A program made the translations under genes and the position numbers. Positions 46,201 to 57,800 of a stretch of 64,000 bases of DNA are shown piece after piece. The notes below the pieces were generated by a model. The model saw nothing but the letters and a program-made list of their open reading frames with translations, ran no database searches and was not told the DNA's origin. Numbering within the stretch: position 1 is the stretch's first letter; each line of letters starts with the position of its first letter. The DNA lies in contig OX459096.1 of the NCBI GenBank assembly GCA_949775045.1, positions 42,962,379 through 43,026,378 on the forward strand, in the 5' to 3' direction. The stretch comes from Metridium senile. Its lineage: Eukaryota; Cnidaria; Anthozoa; Actiniaria; Metridiidae.

Positions 46201-48527
46201 CTTGCGAATTGATTTCTTGTTTGTTTATTTGGCTATTTGAATACAGCCTGTTTTGTACGTCTGCATGCTAATCTTTCATGATGTCTCTCACATTTTTATA
46301 GTTGATATCTCTATTCATATTTATTTCTAGATTGTATTATACGGTATGGTAGTTGCGTTTGCATACAATACCGCTAAAGAAGTGCGAGTTATAGATGACA
46401 CAACATTAAAGAGATTATTCAATCCTACCCATACTTCAGTTACATTGTTCATGTCTGCTTTGGCAATCGGGGTAAGTAAAACGAGTTTAATTATTTTCTA
46501 TTTTTATTAAACTTATTAGAATACTACATAATTGATAGACCTTTGCCAAATTCGCTTTACTGACCAGTCATTAAACATTAGATTCAAGTCAATCGAGGCT
46601 GGGATGAATAAAATACCAATACGAAATGCTATTTTGGGAAAGTTATATTTGTAATCATTTCCTTTCACTGTTGTTGTCCTTTGCCTAATTCAACATTACA
46701 AGTATTTTATCGCCAACTGAAATCTAAATTTACTTCTTCTTAGGGAAGGACCATTTAATATTTGATAAGCTTTTAAAATCGAAAAAAATATCGAGCAGCC
46801 TTTGTTGCACGAACAAAAAGTATTGAGTACTACCCAAAACATATCTTGCAACATCTGTGTCCCAAAGCCCTCAACAGCCCTCACCATCATCAAATATCAA
46901 GTGGTCCGTCCGTTAGAAAATTAGAGACACGTTGATTGTAACATTGTCGTTTGTTCTTGTTTTCAGGTTTACGCCGTCCAAGCATTCACATGCAGTAGTA
47001 AGCCATCGTGTAATGCTACTCATTCCGTTGCATCTTTGTTACCAGTAAGTAATAATCACTACTAGATGCAAACATGAAATAGTTATCAAACTTTTCTATG
47101 TATTAGTGGTTCTAAGGAAACAATTGTTGAATTTGAGTTGAAACAGCAAAACTCAGTTTTTCCTGCGGCTGTTAAGTTTTATTCTTTGTTGCTTTTCTTT
47201 TCCTTTTGCTTTCCCTTCCCTTGTTTTCCTTTCATTTGATTTCGTTTCGGCTCAATTCTTTTTCTTTCCTTAATTTCCTCTCCTCTCGTTTGCTTTGCTT
47301 TTCACTTTTCTTTCCTTTCTTTTCCTATTCTTCATTTCCTATTCTTCTTTTTTCTTTTCCTTTTTCTTTCAATTCATTTCACTTTTCCTTTCCTATCCTT
47401 TCCTTTCTTTCCTATTACCTTTCATTTTTTTCCCTTTTTTCCTTTACTCTCTTTCCCTTTCTTTCCTCTCTTTTTGCCTTTTTTATTTTTCATTTCTTAA
47501 CTATTCTTATAACTTTATCAAGTTCAAATGTATTTTGCACCTTGTTTATATTCATAAAATGTTGCTCAATATTCTTTATATCCCAAGGTGTTTCCAAAAT
47601 GCTTGTAGCTTCGTCCTTCACATTTTTCCGAGGAGGTGCGATCCCGTCCAAACCTAACCACTATTAATTGCTCTTTTGTCAGATAACTGCATATATTCTT
47701 GTACGAAATTTGCCTACCTTTCTTCGCGGGAGTTTCAGCCATTTCTTCGTATGGGTAGGAACAATTTCACTCGAGGTAAGACATACATCTTTTTCTAATT
47801 GTTGTGAAAATCAATGGACTATGTGCCCACAATGCCCTCCAACGGTCACTACTTTATTTCTGGACAGTGCAAAAGGCAAAAGTAGTCCAGGGCTGTCCGT
47901 ATTATTCTGCTTTAATAATCTTAAAATCTGTTCATCCTGGTTTCGTGCTAATCCTCATTTAACTCCTTGTGATTTTAACTCTTATACTAAAACCTAGAGA
48001 TTTATTATTGCTTATTGCTTAATCCTGATCTAAACCTATTAATCCTGGCTATGTACCGTCAACTCTCGTTATTAATTTAGTGCCCGCAATAGCGAGAGTC
48101 CGTAATAGCGGGGTGCGAAAAAACCCCACCCATTTTTTTGAATATCATACAGCTAGTTTGAGTAATAAAGTTTCATTTGATCATTGTACTGTACTAATCA
48201 GGAAATCCCTGCCTGGTCGTGCCGCTATCAACGTACTTGCCTTTTCTTTTCCAGTTGTTTATTGGCCAATACCATATCTGGTTAGCTCAAGACACCAAGG
48301 GCATCCTGGTGCTAATTCCAGGTCAACCTCTACTCAACGTCGTCGTGACAACGTTCGTGTTTGTGTGTATATCCCACGAGGTTCATAAAGTATCCGCCGT
48401 TTTGACCAACGCCTTGATATCACGTGATATCACTACTATGATTCGCAGACTTTTTATATTTATAATAGCTTTGATTATTATTTGGTGGCATAAGACACAT
48501 CACACAGTAAGACCTAGGCTAGCGTAG
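31261..48527 (+). CDS. CASD1: CASD1-like sialate O-acetyltransferase, 23 exons, complete
   Basis: Golgi enzyme family that transfers acetyl from acetyl-CoA to sialic acid. Exons: 31261-31477, 32798-32891, 34604-34724, 35409-35447, 36086-36148, 37095-37139, 37393-37438, 37529-37660, 38517-38607, 38826-38931, 39737-39861, 40895-40962, 41483-41615, 42293-42401, 42953-43042, 43204-43323, 44134-44290, 44888-44967, 45628-45732, 46331-46471, 46967-47044, 47683-47775, 48255-48527. All are GT-AG; 2526 nt, 841 aa (human about 797). Layout: TM near 52-68; luminal SGNH-type domain with [11 protein letters not shown] (Ser about 121) and SLDGLHYG (Asp about 307, His about 310); then the multi-pass Cas1p domain with [53 protein letters not shown] and [20 protein letters not shown]. 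All catalytic SGNH residues are present, so an active enzyme is likely. The start is the only ATG opening the exon in frame. Exons 11 and 13 have duplicated acceptors upstream; only the last copy of each keeps the frame open. Confidence 0.95.
31911..32611. repeat. 701-bp foldback element with CACGTG palindromes, family A copy 2
   Basis: Ends CTCAAGCATGTTAAGGCCTG and its inverse. Arms of about 300 bp mirror each other closely and each includes GGTCACGTGACCA. Because of the mirror, both arms encode the same spurious peptide ([17 protein letters not shown]...). Located in CASD1 intron 1. Text right of it (ACTCTGAAGTCTGTGAAGGA...CTTCTCTTGTTATC) also recurs at 48.9 and 49.2 kb, so it probably sits inside another element. 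Confidence 0.8.
32992..33331. repeat. 340-bp MITE with GCCTTTCCGGAATT ends
   Basis: GCCTTTCCGGAATTCATGAG at the left is inverted as CCTCAATTCCGGAAAGGC at the right. The interior is AT-rich. CASD1 intron 2. Confidence 0.7.
33350..34171. mobile_element. 822-bp MULE-like non-autonomous element, TAGCCTGCGTAGC family
   Basis: TAGCCTGCGTAGCAGTCCCT left end is inverted at AGGGACTGCTACGCAGGCTA. Perfect 9-bp flanking repeats GGAGATGAC (33341-33349 and 34172-34180) match Mutator-like duplications. The interior has no long open frame. CASD1 intron 2. Confidence 0.85.
34184..34401. repeat. 218-bp foldback element
   Basis: A 42-bp arm starting AATACTCCAGTTTCGAGATC is perfectly inverted at the other end, with the centre around 34240-34350. 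It immediately follows the preceding element. Confidence 0.85.
37690..38495. repeat. CCAA-rich higher-order repeat, about 800 bp
   Basis: CCAAC/CCAAT units form longer, roughly 80-110 bp periods carrying GACCATGCAACC, CCAACTATATCCAACCCTCA and AACCAACCTACCAATCAAAC in order, repeated at least four times. It fills the intron between CASD1 exons 8 and 9, ending about 20 bp before the acceptor at 38516. Confidence 0.9.
38951..39080 (+). mobile_element. tRNA-derived SINE, copy 2 (head)
   Basis: A box TGGTCAAGTGG (38963-38973) and B box GGTTCGAGTCT (39009-39019) both fit the pol III consensus at tRNA-like spacing, followed by TGGGCACGG and a TTCTCTCC-like body start. CASD1 intron 10. Confidence 0.75.
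39619..39761 (+). repeat. triplicated splice-acceptor segment before CASD1 exon 11
   Basis: TCTTGTCTTGTGTCTTTACAG|GAACTTGACTTCATTC occurs three times, with AG ends at 39655, 39692 and 39736 (spacings 37 and 44 nt). Only the third continues into an open exon. The first two reach in-frame stops after 14 and 20 codons. Confidence 0.9.
41185..41346. mobile_element. 162-bp MULE-like MITE, TAGCCTCCTC family, copy 1
   Basis: Ends TAGTCTCCTTTGCATGCAA and GCAGAGGAGGCTA. Flanked by GTATAGATG (41176-41184) and GAATAGATG (41347-41355), 8 of 9 identical. CASD1 intron 12. Confidence 0.75.
41388..41515 (+). repeat. duplicated splice-acceptor segment before CASD1 exon 13
   Basis: ATCTATCTACTAG|GTGTAGAGCCGACAACCCCT occurs twice, with AG at 41409-41410 and 41481-41482, 72 nt apart. 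The first copy runs into TGA after 13 codons; the second opens the true exon. Confidence 0.9.
42097..42259. mobile_element. 163-bp MULE-like MITE, TAGCCTCCTC family, copy 2
   Basis: TAGCCTCCTCCGCATGCAAC is inverted at AGTTGCATGCGGAGGAGGCTA. Flanked by ATGGTGATG and ATTGTGATG, 8 of 9 identical. It ends 33 bp before CASD1 exon 14. Confidence 0.8.
43062..43158. repeat. fragment of the GGGGCCGACCATTTAAC element
   Basis: Inverted partial copy of 25336-25504: TTTTCAAAATCCCCTC, a poly(C) run, CAAACGTTAAATGGTCGGCC and CCTAA. Confidence 0.6.
43375..43493. mobile_element. 119-bp MULE-like MITE, TAGCCTCCTC family, copy 3
   Basis: TAGCCTCCTCCCCAGACAAC left end, GCCTGCGGAGGAGGCAA right end. Flanked by perfect 11-bp TCGTTATCCTA repeats (43364-43374 and 43494-43504). 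CASD1 intron 16. Confidence 0.75.
44327..44395. repeat. TTTTCAGAGCGGGCCTGGG palindrome, copy 2
   Basis: CCTGGTTTTCAGAGCGGGCC inverted at the right end (CTGAAATCAGG). Same family as 15541-15598. CASD1 intron 17. Confidence 0.9.
44505..44725 (+). mobile_element. tRNA-derived SINE, copy 3 (best preserved boxes)
   Basis: A box TGGCGTAGAGG (44508-44518) and B box GGTTCGAGTCC (44550-44560) are both perfect consensus. CTGGCTCGGGCA and the body shared with copy 1 follow (TTGTTTGATCATGATG, TTTCTCCGGGTTATCCGG, TCCCTCCTC, AATGTAGAGGTAGTGAG). Confidence 0.85.
45857..46190. repeat. (TTTG)n-rich degenerate microsatellite
   Basis: Imperfect TTTG/TTTA tetranucleotides in CASD1 intron 19, with an internal duplication of about 60 bp (around 46020-46130). 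Cys/Leu/Phe open frames on the plus strand are artefacts. Confidence 0.92.
46741..46915. repeat. 175-bp MITE-like foldback
   Basis: TAGGGAAGGACCATTTAATA is inverted at CAAATATCAAGTGGTCCGTC. A related left end (AGGGACAGACCATTAGATAT) starts at 44983 with CGTACACAAAAC-type interior repeats. CASD1 introns 20 and 18. Confidence 0.6.
47180..47510. repeat. pyrimidine-rich (TTTCC/TTTTC) tract
   Basis: About 330 bp of CT-rich low-complexity sequence in CASD1 intron 21. The Phe/Ser/Leu frames are artefacts. Confidence 0.9.
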
Positions 48528-48870
48528 ATAGAAGAATTCCAGAAAACCAAGAGTATACTGAGTAGGCAGTAGGGGTCGGCTCGGCCTAGTCCTAAGGCTT
48601 CACTCACCAATGATATAGACTGCAAACCAGTCCCTGTTTTTTTTTCAAGAAAACGATGACGTAACAAGTTATGATTGAGCTCGAGAAAGATGCACGGAGC
48701 CGGCACTGGACTTTATCGAACTTCGTTTGATTTGAAATTTATTGAATTTTAGCCTTACTGTTGTATTTTACTAGTTTTTACATATGGGATGAATTTGCGC
48801 ACATAATTATTGTGTAGGTTGGTCGGTTATACTTGTTACTAGTAGCCCCTGGGATGTCGAGCATATACAC

Positions 48871-49450
48871 CTATTTCAAAGATCGTTGTCGCAACCGAAG
48901 CTACAGTCCACACTCTGAAGCCTGCAAAGGATGTCGGTATTTCTTCTCTTGTTATCGATTTAGTATATTTTAATTGTACGTGTTTGTGTTATATGACCAT
49001 AACAAAATGTTGCAGTGAAAGATGATGAAACATTATTTCTTATAAAAACGCGCAATAAATCACAAATTATGTTCATATTACCGACATCCTTTACAGGCTT
49101 CAGAGTGTACATTGTAGCTTTGATTGTGACAATGATTTTTAAAACAGTTGTAGAAGAGAGTACATATGACCTATTTCAAAAATTGTTGTCGTTTCCCACT
49201 CTAAAGCCTGGAAAGGATGTCGGTATTTCTTCTCTTCTTATCGATATATTCATAGCATATTATGGTTGTACGTGTTTGTGTTATATGACCATACTGAACG
49301 CGTTGCAGTGGTTGATAATAAAACAAACATAACATTCAATACATTGCAAATTGTGTTGACATTACCGACATCCTTTGCGGGCTTCAGATTGCGGACTTCA
49401 GATTGCGGACTGTACGGCTTTGACAACTATTTTAGTATCATATGGTCATA
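48871..49450. repeat. two tandem palindromic units of about 300 bp
   Basis: ACTCTGAAGCCTGCAAAGGA...GTCGGTATTTCTTCTCTTGTT (48910-48955) is inverted at ACCGACATCCTTTACAGGCT (49080-49110). The same pattern repeats with ACTCTAAAGCCTGGAAAGGA (49197) and ACCGACATCCTTTGCGGGCT (49363). The same module lies next to the foldback at 31911-32611 (about 32655). Confidence 0.75.
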
Positions 49451-49986
49451 AATAGATAGGTAAATCGTTGCAGTATTGCAGTGAATTGAATTAAAAATTA
49501 GAAGGTCAAATATTTACAATAGAAAAGCAATAAATGTAGAATTGTATTTTAGGTAGCATTCTGAATTGAATCCATCGTAAGGTATAATATAATGAATCGG
49601 TTGTATAAAAATGCGCTATTATAGATTTAGGATTGGGGGGGAAGTGGATGGTTGGGATCCATGTGTGTAATCGACCACAGGTAGCCCAACTCATCACCGA
49701 AAAAAGGATTATTAGGACTGACTTATGTATAGCAGCCAATAAATTTTAGGAATATTTCTTGATCGAAGAAACATTCAATACGGAAATTATCACAAATTTC
49801 TTTCAAACGCCTATTTATAGAAATTACACAAATTGTTTTACACACTATCAATAAATTGTACTACAGCGGAAAAACAATAAAATATTTCGTTATTGTCAAG
49901 TTTTTATTTTATTTTGTGAATAATATTATGCAGCGTTTTTGAACCGTGAACACTTTGAGGTTTTTTTCGGTTAGGTTTTTTTAACC

Positions 49987-50057
49987 CAACCTCGTTCCCA
50001 GGGCCCTCTCCATTCCCCACCCAAAAACGAAGGGAGAGGGCCCTGGGAACGAGGTTG
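49987..50057. repeat. CAACCTCGTTCCCAGG palindromic mini-element, copy 3
   Basis: 71-bp near-palindrome with a CCCTCTCC...GGGAGAGGG stem; same length as copy 1. Confidence 0.9.
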
Positions 50058-50340
50058 TTTTTAACCCACATTCCTTGGGCAAATAGATAAGAAATGTTTA
50101 TTATGAACACTTAGTGTATTTGAACTCACTGCTTCATTTAGAGGTTTTGAAGGAGTAGAAGATTCAGAAAATAATAACATGAAAAAAGTCAAGTGTTCAC
50201 GGTTCACGGAGTATCCTTTAATACTGTAATAGTATAATGTATTTTTTATTAATTTATCTTGTTATTTTTTAATTTAATTTAATTTTAATTTATTTGGTGT
50301 TATTTCTTTATTTCCTTTTGTTTTAATTTGTTTATCTTAT

Positions 50341-50341
50341 T

Positions 50342-50396
<55 letters not shown>

Positions 50397-50403
50397 TTTT
50401 ATT
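50341..50403. repeat. (TTTA)n microsatellite
   Basis: About fourteen TTTA units. Confidence 0.95.
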
Positions 50404-50552
50404 TTATTTTTCATTTGTTCCGCCATTGCTGTTTTGTTTCATGTATTTTATCCTGTTTCATTTCTTATTCATTGATACCTAAAAAAAATTGAAATATCAT
50501 TCATTTATTTACTGTTTTATGTTAATCCTTTCCTCTTCGTAAAATCGTAAAA

Positions 50553-50597
50553 ATGTTAACTTAACTTTACTGACGATTCGAGCTGTAGCCCTTCGTC
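50553..50597. repeat. half of the CTTAACTTTACTGACG hairpin element
   Basis: TTAACTTAACTTTACTGACG, then TTCGAGCTGTAGCCCTTCGT: the left arm and loop of the 4468-4544 hairpin without the right arm. Confidence 0.7.
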
Positions 50598-52751
50598 GGA
50601 GTATTATTAACATTTCAAAATGCAGAATATATTAATAAAAAACGAAAATTCTGAAGATTAAATCGTTTTTTTTTTTTAACTTTAAGATCTTTTTAACGGT
50701 CTGTTTCACATCCACAACTGTCAAAGCTACAAAAAAAAAAATATTATGTAACACAAATTTCTTGAGCTTGTTTATCATCTTTATTAACAGTGACGAGACG
50801 ATCGGGAAGTGACATCGTTCAATTTCCTGGCCCAGTGACGATCTCAAATCACAACGGCCCACTGCAAAACAATTTGACAAAGTTCTGTTGTTCGATGTTT
50901 GTATTGAAGTCAGCCAAGAGTATGTGGGTGGGCAAACCGGGCCTCTGGGGACATGAGATGTCAAATACCATACACATGAGTAACAAATATCTACTTCACG
51001 TATAAATGAGTAAAATACACGATAAATATACCAAAAATGACCCATACCCAACTACTATTACTAATGCACTAAACAAGTTTCCAATTTTGTGATTTTTTTT
51101 TTGTAGGTTTTTGTGTTTTTATGGCTCAAAAAGCCAAATATTTTATTTTGGACGAGTACAATAGGAGCCTCGACTTGGTGCATACGTGCATATTTTTGTC
51201 TGTTTGATTGACAAGTATTATATATGGGTTGTTGAACCCCACGCTACAGAGATTACGAGCAAAACCTTGGGAAACATACTTCGGTATTTCGGCGCTTTTT
51301 GGCAGGGTTTTCATTGGAATAAGATCGTACAAACAACAGGAAAGCATAATAACGTCTCACCAGGCAATTTAGGTAAGGTAAAACTGTGAGATCCAAGCGG
51401 TATTTACGAAAAACAACGATTCAATTCTATGCATCGAGCTTACAGAAGGCGCCATTACTAGCCAACCACAAAATTCTGAGTCATTTTTTCCAACATTTTT
51501 CTCCCAAGTACTATCAAAACCTATTCTATATAAAGGAATAAAGCGTCTTTAAAACTTCTGTTGATTAATTCTCAGCGTTTTACCAAAGCTTTTGGCAAAA
51601 TAGAGCCTGTACAGTCTGTAAATAAGCCTGGATAGATATAGATGAAATTCGTCAATATAGGATTCGCTTCACGAACAAAGGCCTTCGCTCCGAGACTCAA
51701 ATCGAATATTTCCTTGGCATTTTAACTTGGATTTCGTTAGATTCATCGGGCAAGTTCTAAAGATATGAATAGTTGTCTATTAACGCATTGCTTTACGGTG
51801 TTAAACCTAGATCTTTATGGTATTTCGGTTTATTTGCGCTTAGTATCTGGTTGAATGAGCTTTCTCTAACGCCCTGGATTTGAAACGAGATAGAAATCCA
51901 GAGAATATCAGAACTACGGCTACTTCAACACTATTTATTCTTTCCAAAATACTTCGTAAATAGTTGTTCTTGGGTTTAAAAAAGCCATTTTCAGCTCTAA
52001 ATAATTTCGTGCTTTACGATTTGTGTTTGTATAGTTTTCTAATTAGATTTGTGGAATGTCTCTGCAACCTTATAAAATTTGACATTTTAATGCGAAACAT
52101 AGAAAGTCTGTCCATATTATTTCAAGAATTGTGTTGAATAAAGTGTACTTTCTCTAATATACTACAAGAATTCTAATTCAACCGTAAACTATAAGATCAG
52201 CGTGCTTTCAAAAGCACGAAGGAAACACGACCACAAGATTCCAAGGATAAGTTTCTAAAACCGAAGCAGGTATTTGTGAATCTGATCTTCACCTCAGGAT
52301 TACAAACGGCCATTCGTATACGCTCTGCGTACTTTATTTACCCCTTTATAGATATTATGGATTAAATAAGCTTCAAGTTCAGCGAATTTGATCAGTTTTG
52401 GAATTTTTACAAGTCTATCTCAGCATGCAATAATAATAATAATTCAACTGTCACAAAACAATCTCGCTTTGTTATTCAGAAATGTGTTCAAAGATAGTAT
52501 TTAGATCGCTGTATGGGTCTCCGACGTTACTCTCGACAATAAATACGACTTATCATGGTGTGCAGGCCTAAACAGTTACAAAAATGTTAAAACTACTAAT
52601 AACTCTAGTTCATATGCTCTCTGGATTTTAGGTTCACTTTTATAGCATAGGGAAAAAAAACATTTCTAGAAATTAAAACGATAAAATTGGTGTTTCTGAC
52701 TTGCCTATATATACTTGAACAAATTTCTCATCGAAATCTATCTTTTTGCAG

Positions 52752-53020
52752 GCCACTTTTAAGGGCGTCCAAGTCCCTACACAACGGTAAGATCCACCAA
52801 CATTTATTACTGTTTTGAAACTGTTTGTTATGTGATGTTTTTAAGAACCTTTTACAATTTCAAATTGTTCGTTGTTGTTGTAGCTCAAACATGTACACAC
52901 ACACAAAAAAACACTATTAATGCATTTCCCAAAGTGATAAATTGTAACAATTGTATTTTCTTATTTAGCTAGATCTATAATTTTCGTCTGAGAACTGCTA
53001 TCTACTCAGGCCATATCCCG
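52752..53020 (+). other. candidate beta-catenin 5' UTR exons
   Basis: Two exon-like intervals with good splice borders: 52752-52786 (TTTTTGCAG before, GTAAGATC after) and 52969-53020 (TTATTTAG before, GTAAGTTT after). They would fit the non-coding exons required upstream of 54819. They are supported only by splice-site strength. Confidence 0.2.
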
Positions 53021-54826
53021 GTAAGTTTTACATACAAATGTACTATCAATTTTACTCTTTTTAGAACTATTATTTCATAGAGAAAAAGTTCTAAGTCGTT
53101 TCTGAGTTTATCCTGTTACACACTCTACAAACTTTTGTTTTTCTAAAAGTTTATTTTGGCAATAGTTTCTTTTAAAATTCAACATTTTTTATATTTTGTA
53201 TTTTTTTTTTTAATAAACGTGCTATCAAATAAATTGACAAATAGCTAATAATAGATATAAATATGAGTCAATAAGTATCTATAAATGTTCAATGTGTATA
53301 TCTACATGTAGTATGTGCCTATACTTTAACTATCAATATCTACAATGAGAGAATACATAAACAGACGTGACTGTTTGTGGAGCATAACTTATGAATCATC
53401 AAGTGCTGTTTTCAATGTTCATATTAAATACTGACGCAAACTTGACCTTCCTGTCTCTATCCAATAGATAGGAGCATTAGATTGATTTATTTTTATCAAT
53501 TCTAAGTGTTAATACATTCTGTTTTGGGCAAGAATTTAATAAAGATTTGATTTAATCTTTTTTATTTAAAAAAAATACAGCTTAAAAGCTTTATAGTACT
53601 TATAATATAGTAAGTTTTGCTGTATATGTTATATACATGTATGTGTACTATTTGATATTTTATTGTATTCAAATCGCTTTACTTTCAAAGTTTTTGCCCT
53701 TAATTAAAAGTTGTATTTGATATATTGTATTTTTGATGTCAGTTTAGCTGACAACTTCAACAGCATTAAAGTATGCCTTCAGGGCATTTCTTACTCTGTC
53801 AGTTTTCAAAACCATTTATAACTTTTTTATCTTGTGCTTACGTGTACGTGATCATTTTTTTTTTATAGAAGATCCATACACCCTCTTAAAAACAACACAA
53901 AAGAAAATATATACATGTATTATAAAGTACATTTGAACATACTTCACAAGTTAAAATTCCATGTTATAATATTTTTGCTATGTTAATCACAATATTTATA
54001 TGATAATGATTCTAAACACAACCAACAATAACGAATATGAATAAATAAGTGAATAGTGATTATTATTATTGAAAAGTTTGAAGTGGATAGTAGAATTACA
54101 ATACAATAACATGCAATTCTACAAAATATACTATATAGTATCAGTTATAGTACCAGTTTTTAGCTTATGCTGTTATTATAATTGTTAAACAAAAGAAAAA
54201 AAGGAGAAAAAAGATAATGATTAATATGTAAAACATATTCTGAAAAGTTATTATTATTTCTAACATTTATGGCATAAATCGTTACTCGGAGTAAATAAAG
54301 AAACAATGTACTGCACATTGTTTTTAACTAATAATGTTGATATTGATATGGAATGTCTGTAATTCCAATATACTGCTATATTATGAAGGCTTTTAGACCT
54401 TAAAAAATAGAACTTGGTATATGTATTGTTACACAACTGTACAAGTTCTTCTAATTTCTCTCTTCCTTAGGGGCATCAGCATAAGCACACTTTAGTATCA
54501 ACTAACTTTGATATTTGTTGTTCAAAATTTTGTGCTCAACATCAACTGTGTTGATGATATTCATATTATATCTTTGGTATCAGTATTGGTTTTATTGTCC
54601 AAAATGTTGAAACTTTATTAACATTAACTTTGATCATGATATCCCTATTGAATAATTATTTTTTTGTTATTTAGTTATTATTGTTACCATGTATTTGTTG
54701 TATCAGTAGTATTTGTTGTTCATAATTTAGAAACATGTTCAACATTAACTCATATTATTTATATTGAATGATTATATTTTTGTTATTAGTATTCTAATGT
54801 TCCTTATTCCATTTATAGCCCTCGAA

Positions 54827-57800
54827 ATGGACACTCACATGGGCTTGCCGATGGGGGATCCCAACAAGAGCATGGAGACAGCAATGTGGACCCAACAGTA
54901 TCATGACTCTGGTATAATGTCTGGTGCAACAACCACGGCACACTCAACCAAGGGAGATGAGGATGATGACTACATGAAGACCACTCACATGGGTTTTGAG
55001 TGGGAGCAGAGTTTTACTGACACTGAAATGCAGGCCATGAATGAGCAGTTTGTCTCTACAAGAAGGTAATGTGATGTTCTTTGAGGGTCTTTGAAGGGGT
55101 GAAATGGGAGCTGGGATTGGCCTTATTTTTGACTGGGAAAATGGAATTGGATGCACTGGGACTGAGATTTACAAATAAAAAAAAAAAACAATAGAAAATG
55201 AGAATGGGGTTGAAAACTTGAGCAAATCCGATGGGGTTATGTGATTTTTGACTGGGATTTGGTCCAAATATGAAACTGGATTCAGGTCCAATTTTGAATG
55301 AATATTGCCCGTGACGGACTAGCCCTGTTTTGATGAAGAAAAAAAACCTCTTAGATTTTCAAATGCATTTTATACATTAAAGAGGGTAGCCATGCCGTTG
55401 AGAACAGTAGTCATTCAAAATTCTTTACCATATTTCAATTTAGTGTCTATCTGAACAATATTACATTCTAATATCATTTAAGATACTAAAAGATTAGTGA
55501 AGTAAACAAAATGTGCTAGTGACCTTGACTTAACTGTGTGTTACTATGGCAACTTTATTCTTCAGAATTTCAGTTTATTTTAGCAAAGATATAAAAATGT
55601 CCAATGACTATTATTTTATTTCATGAGAATCTATCTTTTGAGTAAAATTGAAATTGAAGAAAATAAAAAAGGCTTAAATAAATTTATAAAAATATATAAT
55701 TTATGAATTAGTCTTACATGGCTCATATCAAAATTATCTAAAAAATAATAATTGTTTTCAGAAGAAAATTAAAACTGAATCTCACCTAAATATTAGTGAA
55801 TTATATATAAACAGAAGCAATAAAATAATTCACTTGAATGAAAATCCCCTCTTTATCAGCCTCTCAAAAATTAATGGCATATTCTCTACACCAGCATATT
55901 TTTTGGTCACAAATTTTCGCAAATTTAAAACATATAACTTCATTAAACCAGAACCACTGCTAAAATGTTTCCTTGGTATCAACAATGCTAGTTATAGACA
56001 GGTTTCAGTGTTATATCAAGGTGTATCACTTGTAGGCTTCATGTCTTTTATCCAATGCTCATAACAGTCTTCCTCTTGGTTCCCTTGTATAACAATAAAA
56101 AATGATGGCTGACAGTATTCATGTCTAACTAGCCTCATTTTCATGTTGGAACAATTGAATTATCACATGTGAAAGAGGCTGGTCAGTACAGAACAATACA
56201 ATAAAAATATTTACCATATTTTAGTTTAATTTTTATCATAAAAAGTCATTCTTTACTGGACACATTTATTGACTATTATTCTCTAACTTAGAAATTCAAA
56301 TTCATGGGTTAATTCAAAAGTTATTTAAGATTTAATTATTTGAGAACTTGGCTATCTTGTCCATTTATTTTTTAAGCTAATACAAAAATTGTTAAAATTG
56401 TTTAAAAAATTGTGAGTAAGTTGTAATACATTGTACTATGATTTAGCTATAGTTTGAGCTAGTTCTGAATTCAAGGATCTAAATTTGAAATTTGTTTTGT
56501 TTTAGTCAGCGTATTCGTCAAGCCATGTTCCCAGAGACACTTGAAGAGGGAGCTCAGATCCCTTCAACACAGTTTGATACAACATCATCCACTGCAGTGC
56601 AACGACTTGCTGAGCCATCATTCATGCTAAAACAAGCTGTTGTCAATTTAATCAACTATCAGGTAAACAATGGGAGGGATACAACATTATTTTATGACCC
56701 TAAAACTGAAATATTTATTGTATAAAAATTGAATGATTTAAATTTGAATTTGTTTGTAGTGATATACATTGAGCTAGTGTTGAACTAAATTGGAGTCTTA
56801 CTCTATGTATCTAAACTTTTATTTTTTTGATTTTATTACATACATGTAGTCTTGGAACTAAAGTTTTTATTGTATATATAGTATGAACTTCTGTTTAATA
56901 TATAAATGTGCTATAAATATTCAAAAAAATATTTATTTTACTTTTAACTATCAAGATACTTTTTGTATAATTATTGAACATTGTTATTTTTACAATAACC
57001 ATGCAATTATTAAATTTTGCAAAATTACCCTTATAAATACATGTATACTATATATGACTGTGTTTCCACTCTTATTTTGGAACATGACAGAACTGACAGA
57101 TGGAGACTGTTATTTATAACTACATTCCTTTGCTTTGATACCTTTTTGTCCATTCAAACGTTATGACAGAAAGTTTTTTTGATGTAATACAGTTGAACAG
57201 ACAATGCTTGATTAAATTAATTCTAAAATAACTATAATTTTTAGAAATACTTAATCAGAAAATGAATGAATAAATTTAATTCTTTCAACCACATTATATG
57301 TGTGCCTTTTGTATAGAATAGTAATACTCTAATTTCAAGTTCTTGGTTGCCCAGTTCAGGCTGAATAAACACAACTGTGGTTTACAATCTAAATAACACA
57401 GAACTCAAAACCAGAGTATTTAACTTGTATTCAGTATTTTATAGTTTGTTTTGGTTTTAACCCCAAATTATTTCCATCTGTTTGTCCTATGATTGTAACT
57501 ACATGATTTGGGGTGGGACAGGGTATGTATTTTGCAAAAGTTGATAGTGCAAACTTGATTGACCTCTGCAGGGTTCCAATCAATTATTTAAGACTGCTGG
57601 AATATTATAATTACTATTGAAAACATACTTTTTTAGGACATTAATTTTGAAAGAGAAAAATGGTTTTACTTTTAGGATGACGCTGATTTGGCAACACGAG
57701 CCATTCCTGAACTGACCAAGCTGTTAAACGATGAAGATCAGGTTTGTGAACTATAAAACAATCTTCCAGCTTTACATATTGTTCAAATTGTTAACTAGTT

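Larger units (their letters stand above)
48528..54818. other. intergenic region and probable beta-catenin 5' region
   Basis: Holds the CASD1 3' UTR, foldback repeats (48871-49450), a palindromic element (49987-50057), a (TTTA)n tract, and long unique AT-rich sequence. No protein-coding exon recognised. The beta-catenin promoter and any 5' UTR exons should be here, since the first coding exon is preceded by an acceptor. Confidence 0.6.

Noticed and set aside
45845..46271. Cys/Phe/Val-rich membrane-like proteins of 113-138 codons in three frames
   Set aside because: All arise from the (TTTG)n microsatellite in CASD1 intron 19.
47206..47667. 153-codon Phe/Ser/Leu frame
   Set aside because: Pyrimidine tract in a CASD1 intron; composition bias only.
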